64,000 nucleotides of DNA from Rhynchopus sp. YZ270_cl-10 (lineage: Eukaryota > Euglenozoa > Diplonemea > Diplonemida > Diplonemidae), in the NCBI GenBank assembly GCA_964035575.1, contig OZ037928.1:806001-870000 (forward strand), given 5' to 3'. The position numbers and the translations under genes are program-made. This document shows, piece by piece, positions 30,399-40,867 of this stretch; within the stretch, counting starts at the first letter, position 1; every line of letters starts with the position of its first letter. The notes below the pieces were generated by a model. That model was given only the letters and a program-made list of their open reading frames with translations. It ran no database searches and was not told the DNA's origin.

Positions 30399-31679
30399 TT
30401 GTCTTGTCTTTCTTCTTCTTTTTTGTGTCGCTCTGTTGCAGTGGTTAAGTTAGCGTTTTCTCCCGCCGAGACGGGTGTTCTGGATTTTGCAAAAAAAAAA
30501 AAAAATACATTCTGAGCTTTCTCGCAGAGAGTGCAACACTCTGCTCAACCACCACTCCCTGGCTGACACTGGGTCACGCAGAGGAACGCTGAGTGTGGAA
30601 AGAGAATGGTAGTTCGTCAATGTTAACAAGTTTGTATTTCATTTTTTTGAATACTTTTGAAACATTGATACCATGCCAACACCTCTCTTTTGTCCACACA
30701 GTTCTTTCTCTCGAAAGTAGTTCTGTTGAGAAGTAAGTCGCGGTGTTCGGTCATCAGAAAGAAGGAAAATAAAAATGGGGTAAATGGGTAGTGTTGTTAT
30801 CTATTCTGGGGGCCGTACAGGGATGGGTGGGGGCGAAGGGACTATAGGGGGAGGAAGAGAAAGCGAAAGGATGCAGGCTAGTGAGTTGGGGAGGGGGTTT
30901 TGAATGTGAGGAAGGGTTTGTCTGAGACTGTCCACCCCTGAGCACGTTTGGATGACATCCTGGGTGTCCAGGAGCACTGCTGTCACCGACGCCGCAGATG
31001 CAACAAACTCTGTGGGGATAATATAATCAGAGGTGATCGTGGTGGTGCGAAGGGCTGGAGGAGGGGGCGGGGGGATGTGTAAATGGCGGTGTTATCAACG
31101 AAAGCATCTGTGATGTGGGGTGGCTGTGTAGGGGAAGATGCAGGGCTGGCAGGTGGTGGGCGTGTGGGCGGCATCGCTATCGTGGACACCACAACCTATA
31201 TCATCAGCGGAAGTACGATGCAGACAACGTGGTCCAGAGGCACGTGACAAGTGAAATGACATGGAAATCAGTTGTCATGGCAAGTTATTCCTTAGGGGAG
31301 TAGGTGGGGCAAATCATGAGGTGACAGGCTGTGTCTGGTTTTGTTTTCTTGATGCGGTCTTTTATTTCTTGAAAGGGTGCGACCTGACGACACTGAGGAC
31401 CTCCTTGGCCCAGAGCTGTTCTCGAAGTCAAGCACGACCCGGCTGTAAACTGGCGGCCTGAACACAGGTCCGCTTCTAATCTAGGCAGACGTTATCCCTA
31501 TCCTCCTGTCCCTCAACCCCTTTCCCTGCTTTGTGCCTCCCATGTTTTTGTGTCTTTTTTGTTGTGCAAAGTTTGTGGAGGCGAGCAGAGTAGGCAGTAC
31601 CTACCGGCCCTTCCCCACCTCCCTTCTTACCCTTCTTCCCGTCCTTCCCTTTATCCCCTCCCACCAGCACACCACGTCG
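30399..31679. other. Intergenic between LRR3 and LRR4
   Basis: It contains the second-subfamily upstream region (GAGCTTTCTCGCAGAGAGTG), a TerD fragment at 30922-31012, the copied 5' end of the TerD-like gene near 31035, the shared spacer and the LRR 3' flank. No gene is supported. Confidence 0.5.
30922..31012 (-). pseudogene. TerD-like gene fragment 1
   Basis: Two pieces of the TerD-like coding region are joined: about 27810-27840 (GACTGTCC...CTGAGCACGTTT) and about 28166-28215 (GGATGACATCCTGGGTGTCC, encoding VTAVLLDTQDVI). The intervening coding sequence is missing. Confidence 0.7.
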
Positions 31680-32643
31680 TCATTGTGTGTGTCTCTGTCG
31701 TTTGCGGGCTTGCTCGGGGGATTCGTCTCTGCTGCGTTTCGGACGTTCTTCAACCACAAGCTTGCTCAGCTTCTTGATTTTCATCACTTGCTTGGACACA
31801 GCACTGCTGCAGCCGGAAAGGTAAATACTCGTCAACGAAGTGCAGCCCGCAAGAAAAGACGTACGAACGTTCTTAACCTTGTTGAGTGGTGCGAGATCAA
31901 GGGTGGTTAAAGATTTGCAGCCAGAAAGAAAGTGTATCTCAATCTTAGTAACGTTGCTGAGTGGTGTCAGATCCAGGCTGGTTAAAGCTTCGCAGTAGTA
32001 AATAAAATAACTCTCAATCTTCGTAACGCTGGTGAATGGTGTCAGATCAAGGCTGGTTAAACATTTGCACTCACGAAGAAAGTAGCTCCCAATCACCGTC
32101 ACGTTGTTGAGTGGTGGCAGATAAAGGCTGGTTAAAGCTTTGCAGGTGTTAAGAAAGCTGCTGCCAATCCGCGTCACATTGCTCAACCCAGACAGGTCAA
32201 TACTTGTTACCGTGTAGCAATGGTACAGGAACTCGTCTCCAATCTGTGTCACAATGGGCACTGAGATCAAGTCGCGTTAACGATCCACCGACCAAGAACC
32301 TGTTAGGAATGACAGTCGCAACCTCCGCCTGCAGAAGCAAACACGCCACCTCAGGATCCTCCACCTTCTTCAACCTCTCTGGCGTCAGGTCAGTCTCACC
32401 CAACGCATGAAGCGCTGCAATAGCTGCGTACTTCATCGACGTCTTCGTCAGCACGATTGTGTCACCAGCACTCAGCTGCGTAATGTCCTCTCCTTCGTCC
32501 TTCCCTCCGAAGCCCATGTGGAAGCTGTCCTCAGCCAACCCCGCTGCAGACGCCACCTTCTGCCGCATCGTCTCTGTTGTGTCATCCTCACCCACCTCGA
32601 TCACATACGAGTTGTCGTCAAACCCACGGACCGTAACTTCCAT
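31680..32643 (-). pseudogene. Ubiquitin-like/LRR paralogue 4, frameshifted
   Basis: The head (MEVTVRGFDDNSYVIEVGED) and about 7 repeat units through RKRQRHTQ are all present. A 5-bp deletion near 32253, at the place where all relatives read [11 protein letters not shown], shifts the frame between repeat units 1 and 2. The two halves are otherwise open, so the break is young, or it could be a sequencing error. Confidence 0.75.
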
Positions 32644-33177
32644 TTGTCTTGTCTTTCTTCTTCTTTTTTGTGTCGCTCTGTTGCAGTGGTTAAGTTTGCT
32701 TTTTCTCCCGCCGAGACGGGTGTTCTGGATTTTGCAAAAAAAAATAATAATACATTCTGAGCTTTCTCGCAGAGAGTGCAACACTCTGCTCAACCACCAC
32801 TCCCTGGCTGACACTGGGTCACGCAGAGGAACGCTGAGTGTGGAAAGAGAATGGTAGTTCGTCAATGTGAACAAGTTTGTATTTCATTTTTTTGAATACT
32901 TTTGAAACATTGATACCATGCCAACACCTCTCTTTTGTCCACACAGTTCTTTCTCTCGAAAGTAGTTCTGTTGAGAAGTAAGTCGCGGTGTTCGGTCATC
33001 AGAAGGAAGGAAAATAAAAATGGGGTAAATGGGTAGTTTTGTTATCTATTCTGGGGGCCGTACAGGGATGGGTGGTGGCGAAGGGACTATAGGGGGAGGA
33101 AGAGAAAGCGAAAGGATGCAGGCTAGTGAGTTGGGGAGGGGAGGGGGTTTTGAATGTGCATCATGAGGAAGGGTTTG

Positions 33178-33268
33178 TCTGAGACTGTCCATCCCTGAGC
33201 ACGTTTGGATGACATCCTGGGTGTCCAGGAGCACTGCTGTCACCGACGCCACAGATGCAACAAACTCT
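33178..33268 (-). pseudogene. TerD-like gene fragment 2
   Basis: Same composition as fragment 1 (GACTGTCCATCCCTGAGCAC then GGATGACATCCTGGGTGTCC). It is cut at its right end by the element at 33270. Confidence 0.7.
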
Positions 33269-33269
33269 G

Positions 33270-34064
33270 TTGGAGCGTTTTCCGGGGGGGTGAATCGCGC
33301 TAAATCGGGTGTCATCGGCCGTCATCGGGCGTCATCGTGCGTAATCCTGAGTAATCGTGCATAATCGGGAATCATCGTGCTAGGGGAATTTTTTTTTTCC
33401 TCGGTGAAATCCTTGGTGAAGCTTTTAAACACCGGCATTTGCATTTTCGGAATCCGTCCGGCCAGTGGTGGGGTCAATTTGCCGAAATGGACAAGTACAC
33501 ACAGTATACACAGTATACACAGTATACACAGTATACACAGTATACACAGTATACACAGTATACACAGTATACACAGTATACACAGTATACACAGTATACA
33601 CAGTATACACAGTATACACAGTATACACAGTATACACAGTATACACAGTATACACAGTATACACAGTATACACAGTATACACAGTATACACAGTATACAC
33701 AGTATACACAGTATACACAGTATACACAGTATACACAGTATACACAGTATACACAGTATACACAGTATACACAGTATACACAGTATACACAGTATACACA
33801 GTATACACAGTATACACAGTATACACAGTATACACAGTATACACAGTATACACAGTATACACAGTATACACAGTATACACAGTATACACAGTATACACAG
33901 TATACACAGTATACACAGTATACACAGTATACACAGTACACACAGCACACACAGTACCCAAAAAAAGAAAAAACGTAATCGTGCTGTCATCGGCCGTCAT
34001 CGTGCGTCATCGGGCGTCATCAGCCGTCATCGGGCGTCATCCCACAAACCCTAAAACGCTCCAA
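33270..34064. mobile_element. DNA element with TTGGAGCGTTTT termini carrying a satellite
   Basis: The termini TTGGAGCGTTTT and AAAACGCTCCAA are inverted; TCTG (perhaps TCTGT) is repeated at both sides. The paralogous site near 31015 (AACAAACTCTGTGGGGATAA) shows that the interval is an insertion. Near both ends lie direct repeats of about 10 bp (CGTCATCGGG and variants). The interior includes a piece shared with hAT element H3 (GGCATTTGCATTTTCGGAAT) and the 9-bp array at 33496. Confidence 0.7.
33496..33956 (+). repeat. Satellite (TACACAGTA)n, about 50 copies
   Basis: Nearly perfect 9-bp tandem array, decaying at its right edge (CACACAGCACACAC). Because the unit is a multiple of three it is open in several frames on both strands; these frames are not genes. 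Confidence 0.95.
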
Positions 34065-34738
34065 TCTGTGTAGATAATCGGAGGTGATCATGGTGGTGCG
34101 AAGGGCAGGAGGAGGGGGGCGGGGGGATGTGTAAATGGCGGTGTTATCAACGAAAGCATCTGTGATGTGGGGTGGCTGTGTAGGGGAAGATGCAGGGCTG
34201 GCAGGTGGTGGGCGTGTGGGCGGCATCGCTATCGTGGACACCACAACCTATATCATCAGCGGAAGTACGATGCAGACAACGTGGTCCAGAGGCACGTGAC
34301 AAGTGAAATGACATGGAAATCAGTTGTCATGGCAAGTGATTCCTTAGGGGGAGTAGGTGGGGCAAATCATGAGGTGGCAGGCTGTGTCTGGTTTGTTTTC
34401 TTGATGTGGTCTTTTATTTCTTGAAAGGGTGCGACCTGACGACACTGAGGACCTCCTTGGCCCAGAGCTGTTCTCGAAGTCAAGCACGACCCGGCTGTAC
34501 ACTGGCGGCCTGAACACAGGTCCGCTTCTAATCTAGGCAGACGTTATGCTTCGAATCCCTATCCTCCTGTCCCTCAACCCCTTTCCCTGCTTTGTCTCCC
34601 ATGTTTTTGTGTCTTTTTTGTTGTGCAAAGTTTGTGGAGGCGAGTAGAGTAGGCAATACCTACCGGCCCTTCCCCACCTCCCTTCTTACCCTTCTTCCCG
34701 TCCTTCCCTTTATCCCCTCCCACCAGCACACCACGTCG
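34065..34738. other. Third duplication unit spacer
   Basis: It holds the copied TerD-like 5' end (GATCATGGTGGTGCGAAGGG), the shared spacer and the LRR 3' flank. A small insertion (GCTTCGAATC) distinguishes it from the other units. No gene is supported. Confidence 0.5.
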
Positions 34739-35447
34739 TCATTGTGCGTGTCTCTGTCGTTTGCGGGCTTGCTCGGGGGATTCGTCTCTGCTGCGTTTCG
34801 GACGTTCTTCAACCACAAGCTTGCTCAACTCCTCGCTTTTCCTTACTCTCTCGGACACAGCACTGCTGCAGCCGGAAAGGTAGATACTCGTCAACGAAGT
34901 GCATTTCGCGGCAAAATGCGTACCTACGTCCTTAACCTTGTTGAGTGTCGAGAGATCCAGGATGGTTAAAGATTTGCATCCGTAAAGAAAATAACTCTCA
35001 ATATTCGTAACGTTGTTGAGTGGTGTCAGATCAAGGCTGGTTAAAGCTTCGCAGTTGGAAAGAACGTGCCTCTCGATCTTCGTAACGTTGTGTAGTGGTG
35101 TCAGATCTAGGGTGGTTAAAGCTTCGCAGCCGGAAAGAAATCCGACCTCAATCACCGTCACCATGTTGAGCGGTGTCAGATCCAGGTTGGTTAACGATGT
35201 GCAGTCGGAAAGAAAGCAACTGCCAATCCGCGTCACATTGCTCAACCCAGACAGGTCAATACTTGTTAACGAGGTGCATTCCTGGAGGAAGTCGTCTCCA
35301 ATCTGTGTCACAAAGGACACAGCACTGAGATCAAGTCGCGTCAACGATCCCTCCGCCAAGAACTCATCAGGAATGACAGTCGCAACCTCCGCCTGCAGAA
35401 GCAAACACGCCACCTCAGGATCCTCCACCTCCTCCAACCTCTCTGGC

Positions 35448-36051
35448 CCTAAACGTTTTTTAAAAATAGGATGGAACACCCCGTTCCGAAGAGGAATGCA
35501 GCCACCCCGAAAAAGTGGGGGTGTGTCGCCAGTCTGCGGTGAGAAACTCCTCCCTGAGTCAAAACTGCCGCTGGTTAGCGCTGGCTAAGGTTCCCTTTTC
35601 ACCCGGTCACAATCGAGTCTCGCTCCGTCGGCGTTGACTGCACTGCAAAGCCCCTTGGTCCACCGTCGTAAAAAGACACCACAAAAAGCGTAGGTAGGTG
35701 GGGGACCGGCAGGTTACAGACAGAGGCAGTACGGAGCTAAGGTGTCGGCGGTCGCGGGTTTCCGTGGAGGCCTGCCCCCCGTGGAGGTCTTGGGATCTGG
35801 GGGTTGTGGAAGTAATCGGCTCAGAGTACCCTGCATTCCATGCACGACTCGAGCTCCTTGTGGTAGGATATTGGGGTCCCGGGAAGCACCCTTCGCCCCG
35901 AGGTCCCACCACCCCAGACAGTTTGTAGGTCTAAAAGCACAACGTACTTGTCCAGGACCTGGCCGCTCTTGGGTTCTCTCGAAAAAAAGATACTAATCCC
36001 GTACGCCCGTGCACCGCAAAAATGTGCTATGGGGGGCGGTCCGCCGTCGGG
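35448..36051. mobile_element. Insertion in LRR5 with 19-bp target duplication (604 bp)
   Basis: The 19-bp repeat CTCCTCCAACCTCTCTGGC occurs at 35429-35447 and 36052-36070. Such long target duplications suggest target-primed insertion, as made by LINE-type elements. The left end (minus-strand 3' end) is A/T-rich. A reading frame at the right (minus strand, ending ESCMECRVL) may be the end of a retroelement protein, but I recognise no domain. Confidence 0.65.
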
Positions 36052-36136
36052 CTCCTCCAACCTCTCTGGCGTCAGGTCAGTCTCACCCAACGCATGAAGC
36101 GCTGCAACAGCTTCGTACTTCATCGTCTTCGTCAGC

Positions 36137-38195
36137 TGGTAGGGGTCCGTTTTAGGTCTCTGGCAGGCCGGGCCTTCTTTCTGTGGCCTTCCCAACCAAA
36201 AGACCCCCAAAAAACACAGGTACCTGCTGCGTTTAATGGCACTTTACCCCAGTCCCTGGAACAGATCGGCAAGCCGACCAGCCCAGGTATGCATGCCAAC
36301 ACTACTGGGGGTGCACTGTTCGATAGCATAAAAGAAAAGTCAAAAAGTCAAAAAGACAAGAAGGTCAAACAAAATAGGTACTTCGAACAGGGCTGACAGG
36401 AGGGGATTCTCACCCGAGGTTCGGTGCCTGTCAGGCTGCGATTAGTGGTTCTGGGTGATTCCCTTCTTCCTAGCCACCGTTACCGCGGTGCCCACACCGT
36501 AAGAGAGTGGGGACGGTTCACGACCGTTCGTACGCGTCAGCAAAAGTAGGGGTCGGAGTCCAGGCCCGAACCGGAAACATTAACCTCCGTTTTTCGAAAC
36601 ATTAAAAAGTAAAAATGAAAAAGAAAAATCAACAGCAAGAGCAGTGTTGCTGTAAAAGAAACAGCAGCACCGTCAGCTAACATGTCCACACAATATGGCA
36701 GACGGCCACACAAAATTCCCCTGATTTGTACAGAGAAAGTTGTAACTTCTTCCTTACAAGTAAGGGAGTGCCGGCAGGGAAGGAGTTACAACAAACAGTG
36801 AACAAACTCAAGTACCAGCCTTTCCGCGTAGCACAGACCCTACATTTGGTAGTTGGTCTGCCCTACTGCCTCATCTGCACCGTAGCTGGACGCCACGGCG
36901 ACAACTCCTTCATCTTCAACGTACCAAAGCACGTGAAAATAGAACAAAAACAAACAGATTGGAAAAACAACAGAGCATGTACCTGCAGATCCACAGTTGT
37001 TTCACGTACAGTGCATACACCCTGAAAGCTTAACCTCTTCCTTCTAGCACAGACGTTGGTCTGCCCTACTGCCTCATCTGCACCGTAGCTGGACGCCACG
37101 GCGACAACTCCTTCATCTATCAACGTACCAAAGCACGTGAAAATAGAACAAAAATAAACACAATGGAAAAACAGCAGAGCATGTACCTGCAGATCCACAG
37201 TTGTTTCACGTACAGTGCATACACCCTGAAAGCTTAACCTCTTCCTTCTAGCACAGACGTTGGTCTGCCCTACTGCCTCTTCTGCACCGTAGCTGAGCCA
37301 CGGCGACAACTCCTTCATCTACCAACGTACCAAAGCACGTGAAAATAGAACAAAAATGAACACATTGGAAAAACAGCAGAGCATGTACCTGCAGATCCAC
37401 AGTTGTTTCACGTACAATGCATACACCCTGAAAGTTTAACCTCTTCCTTCTAGCACAGACGTTGGTCTGCCCTACTACTTCTTCTGCACCGTAGCTGAAT
37501 GCCACGGCGACAACTTGTACCCACCTGCGAATGAATGTTCGCAGATCCCTTCTTCTACTAACTTATAAAAACGTAAAAACAGACCAAAAACTACAACATG
37601 CCACACTGAATTAACGACAGAGCACGCACCTGCAGATCCACAGATGTTTCACTACGGTGTACACAGCCTGAGGTTAAACACATAACACAAGAATTCTACT
37701 ACGGCAAAAAGATGAAAACTGAACTGAACTGAACAAAACTACAACACACCACACTGAATACACAAGAGCACGTACCTGCTGATCCACAGTTGTTTCACAT
37801 ACAGTGTACGCACCAACAAAGCAACAAAACGTTCCCATGCGGTCAAACGACAACACAGGAACAGCAACAATATTCCGTCACCAGTAGAGACACCGGCAAC
37901 GCTTCCTTCTTGTACCTGGGATCCCCTCATCGGCATCAACACACTCCCAGTCACCGCACAGGTAACAGATCCTTGAAACCCCTCGAAGGGGTTTGCGTAG
38001 CCTACATAAGCTGGTGATCTGCCCGAAATTGACTGTGATGTTGTGTTAATAACCAGGGTTCCCACATCGGCTTGTTCCTCCTCCGGTCCCGAGCGAATCC
38101 ATCATTGGAGAGGCGGCCGCCCACGCTGACTCAGTACCATGCGAACACGGCGTCCAGGGGCCCCACTTGGCGGTTGGTCAGACGTTAATTGCCCC
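36137..38195. mobile_element. Insertion in LRR5 with 19-bp target duplication (2059 bp)
   Basis: The repeat CTTCATCGTCTTCGTCAGC occurs at 36118-36136 and 38196-38214. Near the left end a short plus-strand frame reads out to KVKQNRYFEQG; no domain is recognised. The middle is a 203-bp tandem array (36840-37570). The long target duplication again suggests a LINE-type mechanism, but no reverse transcriptase is visible. Confidence 0.65.
36840..37570 (+). repeat. Tandem repeat of about 203 bp, four copies
   Basis: The landmark TTGGTCTGCCCTACTGCC recurs near 36853, 37057, 37260 and, with a small change, 37462. Each unit also has CCTGCAGATCCACAGTTGTT and AACGTACCAAAGCACGTGAA. Diverged partial copies continue to about 37815. 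Confidence 0.85.
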
Positions 38196-38405
38196 CTTCA
38201 TCGTCTTCGTCAGCACGATCGTGTCACCAGCACTCAGCTGCGTAATGTCCTCTCCTTCGTCCTTCCCTCCGAAGCCCATGTGGAAGCTGTCCTCAGCCAA
38301 CCCCACTGCACACGCCACCTTCTGCCGCATCTTCTCTGTTGTGTCATCCTCACCCACCTCGATCATATACGGGTTGTCATCAAACCCACGGACCGTAACT
38401 TCCAT

Positions 38406-38930
38406 TTGTCATGTCTTTCTTCTTCTTTTTTGTGTCGCTCTGTTGCAGTGGTTAAGTTAGCGTTTTCTCCCGCCGAGACGGGTGTTCTGGATTTTGCAAA
38501 AAAAAATAATAATAAACTCTGAGCTTTCTCGCAGAGAGTGCAACACTCTGCTCAACCACCACTCCCTGGCTGACACTGGGTCACGCAGAGGAACGCTGAG
38601 TGTGGAAAGAGAATGGTTGGACGTCAATGTTAACAAGTTTGTATTTCATTTTTTTATTCAATTTGATAAAGTTTCTATGGAAAAAATGGCCGGACGAGTA
38701 ATTTCAGGTTTTACTTTATTTCACGGGCGTGAAATAAAGTATTACACGTATTTTAGCCGCAAAAAGTCTGGCCGTGAAAATAAAGTAACATTATTTCACG
38801 CTCACGGCCAAAAAAGTGGTTTTTCCCATACAAATTCAAAAAAATTCACCCTCGTAGGAAAGCAGAGCAGTATCTTTTCCTCCGATGATATGAAGAATTT
38901 TTGAAAGCAACCTTCCGACGATGTGTTCAT
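38406..38930. other. LRR5 upstream region and an A/T-rich inverted-repeat block
   Basis: After the second-subfamily upstream region, 38690-38830 contains several inverted TTTATTTCACG/CGTGAAATAAAGT motifs resembling the foldback block at 43050-43425. No gene is supported. Confidence 0.4.
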
Positions 38931-39747
38931 CTTAGTGCGGTCAGGCGTACGCGGCAGTTTGTTTCTCACGAGGGCTAAGAACCAAGGAGGCGTATGAGCT
39001 CCACCGCTCCGACGTCGAAGAGGTCGAAGGGGGCGCCTACGCCGTCACGTTCAAGAGAGCCAAGCAGAACGGACTTCAAAGGAGATCAACATTCTGCATG
39101 GAGTGTATTCTACACAGAGGCTTTGGGTTTGTACCCGAAAGCGCTTGCTGATTGGGGCAAGCAAAAGAGGAGGGACCCATTATGGGTGACTGGAGTGAGT
39201 GGATTGGGGTTTCGCAACTGTCGCACCCGGTATCAACCCACTGTATGCAGTGCCTTCAGAGCAAGCCCAAGCCATGAACCTGAACCACCCGCACACAAAA
39301 ACCGGGCATGCGTACCGCAGATCAAGTGCACAATAGTTGGACAAATGGGCGGGGGTGGAGGAGCTGAAAAGACACTTTGGCTGGAAGGGGGATCAAATTA
39401 TAAACAGATACACAGATCGCTTGGCCATTTATCAACGCTCAATATCGTCCTTATTCCACGAAGCTCAACTTCCTCAACAAAGCCAGCCACTCCAAGTCAC
39501 CCAAGCACCGACCCAGCCGGCTGGCTGATGACCAGCTGCAAACTGCAAGACATGACGCTCAAAAACGGGCAACGTGTGTGGGGATTGCAACGTACATCCT
39601 GTCCACGAATGTGTGTATGGGTGCTATATGAGTGATACATGAAGTGGGAAGCAACATGGAACATCATACGCAGAAACAAAAACAACATCAACTGACTGTA
39701 GTGGGCACAAGACTGTTGGAGGCGTGGGGGTTGGTACTTAGTTTCAT

Positions 39748-39765
<18 letters not shown>
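38930..39765 (+). mobile_element. Relic of a tyrosine-recombinase element (Crypton- or DIRS-type)
   Basis: Part of the plus strand resembles the C-terminal catalytic half of a tyrosine recombinase: a GHAYRRSS-like box followed by a HFGWKGDQIINRYTDR-like box. The copy is broken at several places and is clearly a fossil. Its last 200 bp (from TGACGCTCAAAAACGGGCAA to GGCGTGGGGGTTGGTACTT) recur upstream of LRR7 and LRR8. Whether the parent belonged to the Crypton or the DIRS group cannot be told from what is left. Confidence 0.55.
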
Positions 39766-39785
<20 letters not shown>

Positions 39786-39792
39786 ACGACTG

Positions 39793-40656
39793 CAGGCCTT
39801 TTGCTAACCATCATGCCATCATGCCACGTTTTTGGGCGTTTTTTATTTTTTTTTCCATCATGCCACCATCATGCCACGGGGGGTGGTGGGGCAAGGCTTT
39901 CGCTATCCATCACCTGGGGATTTCCCCCCAGATGGCATGATGGCATGATGGCATGATGACATGATGGCATGATGGCATGATGACATGATGGCATGATGGC
40001 ATGATGGCATGATGGCATGATGGCATGATGGCATGATGGCATGATGGCATGATGGCATGATGGCATGATGGCATGATGGCATGATGGCATGATGGCATGA
40101 TGGCATGATGGCATGATGGCATGATGGCATGATGGCATGATGGCATGATGGCATGATGGCACCTTAAAATTTTTCTGCTCGCTGCGCTCGCGGAGGTATA
40201 CCTCAAAAAAATTCCCGCTCGCTTCGCTCGCGCTGTACGCCATTTTCTTCCTGCCTTCGGTGCCCTTTTACAATGTCTAAGGGGATTCCCTTGCATTTTA
40301 CAGCCAAAAATGAAACTTGACCCAAGCTGCAAAAGTTTGACCATTTTTACTTCAAAGTGACCCAACCGTTGCAACAGCCCCTGCTTCTGGAAGACGTATT
40401 GATTTTGTACGGTTAGTGTACGTAAGGCGCAAGACCAAGCGCCGTTAATAAAGGATTAGATTCCGTTTTTTTGTTATCTCGCAAAGCTGACCCTTCGCCT
40501 CTCCACCCTGTGGCTGGCAGGGAGGCGCGCGCGAAGCGCGCGACGACCGCTTTCACCAGGTGGGAAAGCTCGGAATGTACTTTTTTTCCAGGAAATTATT
40601 TTTTTTTGACCATCATGCCATTCAGGGGGAAAATCCCAAAGTTAGCAAAAGGCCTG
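39793..40656. mobile_element. Non-autonomous hAT-like element H4 (864 bp)
   Basis: The termini CAGGCCTTTTGCTAAC and GTTAGCAAAAGGCCTG are perfect inverted repeats of 16 bp. CTACGACTG flanks both sides (39784-39792 and 40657-40665). The empty site TGCTACGACTGTAGTTGAAT is preserved at 53835. The interior holds the GGCATGAT array and GCGAGCGAAGCGAGCG-type palindromes like those in H1. Confidence 0.82.
39932..40160 (+). repeat. Satellite (GGCATGAT)n, about 28 copies
   Basis: 8-bp tandem array with a few GACATGAT variants near the left side. It lies wholly inside element H4. Shorter, disordered CATCATGCC motifs near 39808-39880 may be its seed. Confidence 0.95.
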
Positions 40657-40867
40657 CTACGACTGTAGTTGAATGTCCCCTTGTTCCCCTTGTTCCCTAC
40701 TCAACCCCTTTCCCTGCTTTGTGTCTCCCATGTTTTTGTGTCTTTTTTGTTGTGCAAAGTTTGTGGAGGCGAGTAGAGTAGGCAGTACCTACCGGCCCTT
40801 CCCCACCTCCCTTCTTACCCTTCTTCCCGTCCTTCCCTTTATCCCCTCCCACCAGCACACCACGTCG

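Larger units (their letters stand above)
28783..34740. repeat. Tandem segmental duplication, unit about 2.25 kb (three units)
   Basis: Each unit runs from the 5' end and upstream region of the TerD-like gene, through a shared spacer (GGACACCACAACCTATATCA, GTGCGACCTGACGACACTG), to an LRR gene and then a TerD fragment. Units start at about 28783, 31035 and 34085. The first spacing is 2252 bp; the second is 2256 bp once the element at 33270-34064 is subtracted. The third LRR gene is split by insertions. Confidence 0.75.
34739..38405 (-). pseudogene. Ubiquitin-like/LRR paralogue 5, split by two insertions
   Basis: Three pieces of one gene lie in order: the head with MEVTVRGFDDNPYMIEVGED (38405-38215), a short linker piece (36136-36071, encoding [20 protein letters not shown]) and about 7 repeat units plus the normal tail (35447-34739). 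Insertions of 604 bp and 2059 bp separate them, each flanked by a 19-bp duplication of the coding sequence. The three pieces without insertions and with single target copies total 966 nt, a multiple of three, so the gene was probably intact when it was hit. The first insertion might be spliced out, but the second makes normal expression unlikely. Confidence 0.8.

Noticed and set aside
33496-33956. CRISPR-like regular repeats
   Set aside because: Pure head-to-tail microsatellites of 6-9 bp with no spacers, in a eukaryotic context.
33377-34073. Several 160-220-residue open frames (IHS, YTQ, VYT and CIL repeats)
   Set aside because: They are translations of the 9-bp satellite in every frame; a unit divisible by three cannot create stops.
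38994-39635. Long plus-strand frame as a live gene
   Set aside because: It overlaps a fossil recombinase element; the long frame is not the one that carries the recombinase-like boxes.
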